NCBI RefSeq assembly: GCF_039523435.1
Contig: NZ_BAAAFH010000022.1
Span: forward strand, 496,001-560,000
Reading direction: 5' to 3'
DNA: 64,000 nt
DNA from: Wandonia haliotis
Lineage (GTDB): Bacteria > Bacteroidota > Bacteroidia > Flavobacteriales_D > Crocinitomicaceae
The notes under the pieces are model-generated. The model worked only from the letters and a program-made list of their open reading frames with translations. It searched no databases and was not told the DNA's origin. Made by a program: the position numbers and the translations under genes. Of this stretch, positions 59,491 to 64,000 are shown one piece after another. Numbering within the stretch: the first letter of the stretch is position 1; each line of letters starts with the position of its first letter.

Positions 59491-61776
59491 TTAGCGAAGA
59501 ACATTCAAGTGCCCGCTATATTCATACTTCTTATCCGTAGTGCGATCCACGGCTTTAATTTTCCAGATATAATTTCCTTCCGGAACCGGTTTACCACCAT
59601 AGGTCCCATCCCATTCCGCCTCAGGATGATGTGATTCCCACATAATTTCTCCCCACCGGTTAAATACAACCAGTTCAAATCCCTGATCATCAATACCGTC
59701 GATATGAATTCTCCACTTCTCATTAAACTTATCGCCATCCGGTGTAAATGTATTGGGCACATACAGTAATATATCCGGAACAATCGCAATCAAATTGGCT
59801 GTCGAATCCGTACAACCATCCTCAGAGGTGATTTTCAAAGTCACAAGGTATTCTCCCGGTTTCTCCTCCGGAAATCTCACTTCCGGATTTTCTTCCATTG
59901 AAACAGCAGGCTCCCCTTCTTCAAATGTCCACTCATATTCATTGCTTAAATAAGACTGATTCGTAAAAACAGCTTCAGGGAATGTTACCTTGGGATTGAA
60001 TGGAGACCATGCAAATTTTGCTATCGGATCTTCAAAAACAGTGAAGAATTTTTCTTTTTTCAATGTATCGCGACATCCTTCAGGTGAAACGACAATCAAT
60101 CTTACATTATAGGATCCCGGTCTGTCTTCTTCCATGTGGATTACCGACTCATTCTCATAATAAGGTCCGTTTCCAAATTGCCAGAATAATTGATCCGAAA
60201 GACTTGGATCCGTTTCATTTTTAAACACAAAAGTTGCCGGAGGACACTGCTCTGCAATATCGACAGAAAAATCAACACCCGGAACCTCAGCCGCTGCAAT
60301 ACGTCCTGTTAATTCAATCTCAGGTGTTGTACAACCATCTGAAATGGTTACTGTGTAGTCCGAAGTTTCTCTAATCTCAATTGATAATACTTGTGATGCC
60401 CCAACCACCATTCCGTCAGAATCTTTCCATTCATACGAATACGGACCACCGTTTCCACCGGAAACATTCAGTACCCTTAATGTCCCTATCTGTGTAGGAC
60501 AAACCGTATCATTAGGTGAAATTGTGGCAGAAAGCGGAGGATAAAGATCGATAAATACAGTATCCCTTTCCGAAACACAATTAAACTCATTTTCTGCATA
60601 AACAGTATATTCCCCCGGTGTTGTCGGTGAAATAGATTGACTACCTCCTAAATCAGAAGTATGCCCCCAGTGAAATTCAAAAACCGATCCTCCGGTTGCT
60701 GATGCAGAAATAGTGGTTGTTCCATCAATACATATAATTTCGTCCTGACTTAACGAAATAACAGGAGTCGGAGATATATTAACTGTAACCGTCTCTGTAA
60801 CCGAGCATCCGTCACTATTCGTTGCTGTAACGGTATAAACAGTTGTGGATGTAGGAGATACGGTATGTGAACTTCCAGCTCCCAGGCCATTATCCCAAAC
60901 ATACGTTGCCCCTCCGGAAGAAGTAATAACTGAAGCTGAGATAACTGCAGTTTCCCCCTGACAAATTGTTGTTTCACTTCCCTGACCATCTACATCAACC
61001 GTAACAGTAGCTTCCGGGAGCACTGTTATTGTTGTCTGATCAGAATCCGTACAAGGAGCTACACCAATCGTATAATTTATTGTATGCGTCCCTGATCCGG
61101 CTGCTGCAGGATTAAACATACCATCCGAAGAAACTCCCGGACCACTCCAGTTCCCTCCCATGTTACTAGCGACAAGCTGAAAAGGAGAATCACTTGTACA
61201 TATAGGTCCTGAAACCGGACTTATTGTTGCATCAGGCGTTCCCGACTGAGCTCCTGGTAAAGGTCCTAACTCCAGCGTAAAAGAGTTACTTCCCGGAGTT
61301 GAAAAATTTTGTACGATAATCATAATCTCCTGTCCTGCAGTAACATTTGGGGCGGGAACACTTGATCCACAAGGGAATGCCGTACCGAACTGTACACACC
61401 CACCTGAGTTAGAGGCATAATTACAACCAATGGCATTCGAAGGATTAAGAATTGCATCACATGGTGACACTCCTGGCGGAATATTAAAAATGGCAACATC
61501 CACAAAACCGGAATTAGAACTTCCATCCACCAAAAGGTTTAATGGTCCTCCGGAAGTAATGTTCAATGTTATAAATCCGTAATCATGATTTCCGGCCATT
61601 CCTGTTGCACATCCTGCATTAGCAAAACTTCCACCGGCATACGGTCCTGTCGTCGGGAGGAAATCAAATGGCTGAGACTGTCCCTGTTGACAAACTGATG
61701 TCTCTACATTACACTGAGCATTCAGTAGTGTTGAGCAGAATAAAAGCGATAGCGCTACACTTATTTTCTTCATCAT
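59491..61776 (-). CDS. Secreted PKD/Ig-like repeat protein with a type B (CHU_C) T9SS sorting domain
   Basis: 761 residues. Signal peptide 1-20 (ends LLNAQ). Residues about 20-170 have a cysteine-containing domain, followed by SPVSGPICTSDSPF and several Ig-like or PKD-type repeats (TVTVDVDGQG, VTVNISPTPVISLS). The last 90 residues, from LLYVPNTFTPDGDKFNEKWRI to FNRWGEIMWESHHPEAEWDGTYGGKPVPEGNYIWKIK, are the CHU_C sorting domain. It is exported by the type IX system whose parts lie at the window's left end, and is likely a surface or adhesion protein. Confidence 0.88.
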   Translation of the reverse strand: MMKKISVALSLLFCSTLLNAQCNVETSVCQQGQSQPFDFLPTTGPYAGGSFANAGCATGMAGNHDYGFITLNITSGGPLNLLVDGSSNSGFVDVAIFNIPPGVSPCDAILNPSNAIGCNYASNSGGCVQFGTAFPCGSSVPAPNVTAGQEIMIIVQNFSTPGSNSFTLELGPLPGAQSGTPDATISPVSGPICTSDSPFQLVASNMGGNWSGPGVSSDGMFNPAAAGSGTHTINYTIGVAPCTDSDQTTITVLPEATVTVDVDGQGSETTICQGETAVISASVITSSGGATYVWDNGLGAGSSHTVSPTSTTVYTVTATNSDGCSVTETVTVNISPTPVISLSQDEIICIDGTTTISASATGGSVFEFHWGHTSDLGGSQSISPTTPGEYTVYAENEFNCVSERDTVFIDLYPPLSATISPNDTVCPTQIGTLRVLNVSGGNGGPYSYEWKDSDGMVVGASQVLSIEIRETSDYTVTISDGCTTPEIELTGRIAAAEVPGVDFSVDIAEQCPPATFVFKNETDPSLSDQLFWQFGNGPYYENESVIHMEEDRPGSYNVRLIVVSPEGCRDTLKKEKFFTVFEDPIAKFAWSPFNPKVTFPEAVFTNQSYLSNEYEWTFEEGEPAVSMEENPEVRFPEEKPGEYLVTLKITSEDGCTDSTANLIAIVPDILLYVPNTFTPDGDKFNEKWRIHIDGIDDQGFELVVFNRWGEIMWESHHPEAEWDGTYGGKPVPEGNYIWKIKAVDRTTDKKYEYSGHLNVLR

Positions 61777-61778
61777 AA

Positions 61779-62111
61779 CTATTCCTCCAAATCATATCTG
61801 TTAAAACTCATCCCATTGACTAAGAAAAGAAACGTCTCTTCTTTTTCTTCCTGTGTCACATCTTCACCGAATGAAAATATACAAACACCGTCTGCAATTG
61901 ATAAGTCTGTAATTAGTAAACGATCACGGTTAGAATAGTTGATTAATCGTTGTTCCAAAGCCGGAATATATTCTATAGTATGTTCAAACTGATAGGTTTG
62001 TTCTGAAACTCTTGTAATAACAGCCTTAGCCTCCTGATCTGAAGAACCCTGAGAAAAAGAATGAAATGACATCAGCACAAAACAGGCTGTAATAAGAAAG
62101 TAGTTTTTCAT
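61779..62111 (-). CDS. Small exported protein, unrecognised
   Basis: 110 residues. Signal peptide MKNYFLITACFVLMSFHSFSQ, and a mature part of about 90 residues with no known motif. It is 2 bp upstream of the CHU_C protein gene on the same strand, so the two are co-transcribed. It might be a partner or assembly factor of that protein. A palindrome lies 20 bp upstream of its ATG. Confidence 0.68.
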   Translation of the reverse strand: MKNYFLITACFVLMSFHSFSQGSSDQEAKAVITRVSEQTYQFEHTIEYIPALEQRLINYSNRDRLLITDLSIADGVCIFSFGEDVTQEEKEETFLFLVNGMSFNRYDLEE

Positions 62112-62130
62112 AGTTCATTTGAAATAGATA

Positions 62131-62149
62131 TTTCATAAACGTTATGAAA
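62131..62149. repeat. Palindrome upstream of the small exported protein gene
   Basis: TTTCATAA-ACG-TTATGAAA, perfect 8-bp arms, 20 bp before the ATG at 62111. It could be an operator or leader hairpin. It shares TTTCAT/ATGAAA with the activator dyads, but the spacing differs. Confidence 0.4.
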
Positions 62150-62205
62150 CAGTAAAGGTTGCTTTATTATTTTATATTTTCAGATATCCTGTTAATTATT
62201 AAACA

Positions 62206-62796
62206 CTACTGGTCTTTTTTTCGAGCAGTAATAACTTTTTTAAAGATAAATACCGGTAGAAGAGCAGCCAGCAAACCAACTAATGTTCCAACAAACACAT
62301 CTGAGGGATAATGAACTCCCAGATACATTCTGCTATAAATCACAAGGATATGCGCCAACAAAAGCCCAATAACAAGTTGTCTGTTTCTATTCAAAACCAA
62401 AAGCGAGAATGCTATTAACATCCCAAAGTTGGCTGCATGTGATGACACAAAACCAAATTGCCCTCCCTTGTAGAAACTACCATCAGGAAATTTATGTAGG
62501 TGTAAGTAGTGTTGCAAGTCAAGATTATGTGAAGGTCTGTACCGTTCAAATACATTCTTAAAAAGGTGTACACTGGTTTGATCAGCAATTACCACTCCAA
62601 GTATTGCACAAACCAAAAACAGTGCTGCGCCCTTCCCTCCATACTGTCTATAGGCAAGATAAATAAGAAACAGGTACAGCGGGATCCATGTAAACTTTCC
62701 GCTGATTATCCACATACATGTATCCAGAAACGGTGTATGCCCGCTATTAATAAATAATAGTAATTGTTGGTCAATATGTTCCAACCATTCTATCAT
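62206..62796 (-). CDS. PAP2-family membrane phosphatase
   Basis: 196 residues with about five membrane segments. The three phosphatase motifs are KNVFERYRP (motif 1), SSHAAN (motif 2, with catalytic His, usually PSGH) and SRMYLGVHYPSD (motif 3). It is probably active on undecaprenyl pyrophosphate or a phospholipid, but the substrate is not fixed. It shares one base with the obgE stop, so they are in one operon with adk. Confidence 0.87.
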   Translation of the reverse strand: MIEWLEHIDQQLLLFINSGHTPFLDTCMWIISGKFTWIPLYLFLIYLAYRQYGGKGAALFLVCAILGVVIADQTSVHLFKNVFERYRPSHNLDLQHYLHLHKFPDGSFYKGGQFGFVSSHAANFGMLIAFSLLVLNRNRQLVIGLLLAHILVIYSRMYLGVHYPSDVFVGTLVGLLAALLPVFIFKKVITARKKDQ

Positions 62797-63785
62797 TATT
62801 TATGAAGTTCCTGCCAGATACAATCTTTTAGCTCTTCCAATCCCTGTTGAGCAACTGAAGAAATAAAAACATGAGGAATATTCTCAGGGATATCCGACTT
62901 CATTTGATCTTTCATGATGTCATCCAGCATATCTGCTTTAGAAATAGCAAGGATTCTTTGCTTATCCAGTAATTCCGGATTGTACATCCGCAGCTCATTT
63001 TCAAGAATCTCATACTCCTTCCGTATACTATCCGCATCAGCAGGGACAAGAAACAATAAAAGTGAATTACGCTCTATATGACGCAAAAACCGATGTCCTA
63101 ATCCTTTTCCTTCATGAGCACCTTCTATGATCCCCGGAATATCAGCCATAATAAATGACTGGTGTCCTCTATATGCTACGATTCCCAGATTAGGTGTCAA
63201 CGTCGTAAACGGATAGTCAGCAATTTCCGGCTTTGCAGCTGATAACACAGACAGTAAAGTACTTTTTCCGGCATTCGGAAAACCGACGAGACCTACATCG
63301 GCAAGTACTTTTAGCTCAAGAATAATCCATCCTTCCCTGTGATCCTCACCCGGTTGTGCATATTCAGGAGTACGGTTCGTAGATGTTTTGAAGTGATTAT
63401 TTCCTAATCCACCTCGTCCACCACGCATTACAATCTTCTCTTCTCCTTCTTCGGTAATCTCAAATAAGATTTCTCCCGTTTCACCATCCTTTGCAACAGT
63501 CCCCAAAGGAACATCCAAATAAACATCTTCCCCCTGGGAACCGGTTTTCAGGTTTCCTGATCCGGCATCACCATGACCTGCTTTAATATGTTTACGGTAC
63601 TTGAGATGCAACAAGGTCCACATTTGCTTGTTCCCTTTCAATATAACGTGCCCTCCACGTCCTCCATCTCCTCCGTCAGGCCCTCCTTTAGGGATGTATT
63701 TCTCCCGCCTCATGTGACGGGATCCCGCGCCTCCTTTACCGGATTTACAGTGAATCCTGACGTAATCTACGAAATTGGTTGCCAT
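62796..63785 (-). CDS. obgE: GTPase Obg/CgtA
   Basis: 329 residues. The N-terminal glycine-rich Obg fold covers about 1-158 (KGGAGSRHMRREKYIPKGGPDGGDGGRGG). The G domain has GFPNAGKST (168-176), DIPGIIEGAHEGKGLG and ISKADM. The C-terminal Obg extension found in Bacillus is absent. Obg binds the 50S subunit and has roles in ribosome assembly and stress response. It is 12 bp downstream of adk. Confidence 0.96.
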   Translation of the reverse strand: MATNFVDYVRIHCKSGKGGAGSRHMRREKYIPKGGPDGGDGGRGGHVILKGNKQMWTLLHLKYRKHIKAGHGDAGSGNLKTGSQGEDVYLDVPLGTVAKDGETGEILFEITEEGEEKIVMRGGRGGLGNNHFKTSTNRTPEYAQPGEDHREGWIILELKVLADVGLVGFPNAGKSTLLSVLSAAKPEIADYPFTTLTPNLGIVAYRGHQSFIMADIPGIIEGAHEGKGLGHRFLRHIERNSLLLFLVPADADSIRKEYEILENELRMYNPELLDKQRILAISKADMLDDIMKDQMKSDIPENIPHVFISSVAQQGLEELKDCIWQELHK

Positions 63786-63797
63786 CTCTACTACCCT

Positions 63798-64000
63798 CTA
63801 TTTTGCAGCCTGATCTATTGCTGTGTACAAACGTTCTGAAATCTCATCAATGGAACCTACACCATCAACATTAACAAACTTATCCTGAGCCGCATAAAAA
63901 TCCGCAACAACCGCAGTCTGGTCGTTATACACTTTGATTCGATTCCTGATGATACTCTCATCCTGATCATCAGCGCGTCCACTATCTTTTCCTCTTAAAA
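63798..64000 (-). CDS. adk: Adenylate kinase, C-terminal part
   Basis: Only the last 67 codons are inside the window. They read RGKDSGRADDQDESIIRNRI, VYNDQTAVVADFY, QDKFVNVDGVGSIDEISERL and end at a TAG at 63798. This is the end of the LID-core region of adenylate kinase, which interconverts ATP, ADP and AMP. It lies upstream of obgE on the same strand. Confidence 0.9.
   Translation of the reverse strand, partial: LRGKDSGRADDQDESIIRNRIKVYNDQTAVVADFYAAQDKFVNVDGVGSIDEISERLYTAIDQAAK

Noticed and set aside
62131..62149. Third copy of the sigma-54 activator dyad
   Set aside because: It shares TTTCAT/ATGAAA, but the centre is different (AA-ACG-TT), and no -24/-12 promoter is found next to it.
1..64000. 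CRISPR arrays, insertion sequences, prophage or rRNA
   Set aside because: No regularly spaced repeats, transposase, integrase, phage structural genes or rRNA sequence were found in the window.

Overview
The window reads as a low-GC chromosome segment of a Bacteroidota bacterium, most likely class Flavobacteriia. The evidence is a type IX secretion and gliding locus (PorV, PorU, a PorP/SprF-like protein, GldJ), a secreted protein ending in a type B sorting domain, and many promoters with the Bacteroidota -7 element TAnnTTTG. It is a draft or metagenome assembly: 15 Ns interrupt the PorP/SprF-like gene at 7479-7493. Genus cannot be read from the sequence. I see no mobile element, prophage, CRISPR array or rRNA.

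Layout. 1-7066 (minus): porU, porV, ispF, cdd and a DUF2279 gene cut by the window edge. 7250-11600 (plus): the PorP/SprF-like gene, gldJ and murF. 11650-13954: acyl-CoA dehydrogenase divergent from anmK. 14038-19850 (plus): a Glu/Leu dehydrogenase, nhaD, exbB, exbD, a TonB-like gene and folC, followed by tRNA-Val. 20258-35727: an accessory-looking stretch with a thioredoxin-fold protein, three Crp/Fnr-type regulators, a DUF4386 membrane protein, DinB, a thioesterase, a C45-type hydrolase, GNAT, a broken PH-like gene, a CAP-domain protein, lipoproteins, a serine hydrolase, an NAD(P)-binding protein and a one-heme lipoprotein. 35728-45129 (minus): gpsA, a small lipoprotein, a CpsB-type phosphatase and seven sugar-nucleotide genes (rfbB, wbpA/B/D/E-like, UDP-glucuronate decarboxylase, ugd). 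45465-48652 (plus): thrS-infC-rpmI-rplT. 48799-54049: a receiver-only protein, a sigma-54 response regulator, a hybrid kinase and a beta-barrel protein. 54178-64000: DUF4139, lpdA, hutU, a T9SS cargo protein, PAP2, obgE and adk (cut by the edge).

The most interesting finding is a self-contained candidate sigma-54 circuit at 48.8-54.0 kb. The hybrid kinase and sigma-54 activator form an operon with its own housekeeping-type promoter. Two nearly identical 17-bp dyads (TGTTTCATTwTGAAACA, at 49340 and 53253) lie 89 and 101 bp upstream of the inferred start sites of two -24/-12 promoters. One of these serves the receiver-only gene and the other the beta-barrel gene; neither has a TAnnTTTG box. The activator has GAFTHA in place of the usual GAFTGA loop.

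Second, two FNR-like boxes of the form TTGACG-N2-3-GTCAA lie next to Crp/Fnr genes. Each is 22-23 bp upstream of a TAnnTTTG element, which is class II activator geometry, in front of the DUF4386 gene and the NAD(P)-binding gene. Third, porU and the PorP/SprF-like gene diverge from a region where both carry the same 16-bp element, TTTCGTAAyATTGkCG. Other points are a gene with one in-frame TAG (26326-26754), a probably frameshifted small ORF (45188-45405), and a strong Shine-Dalgarno in a small hairpin before a nine-codon mini-ORF between rpmI and rplT.
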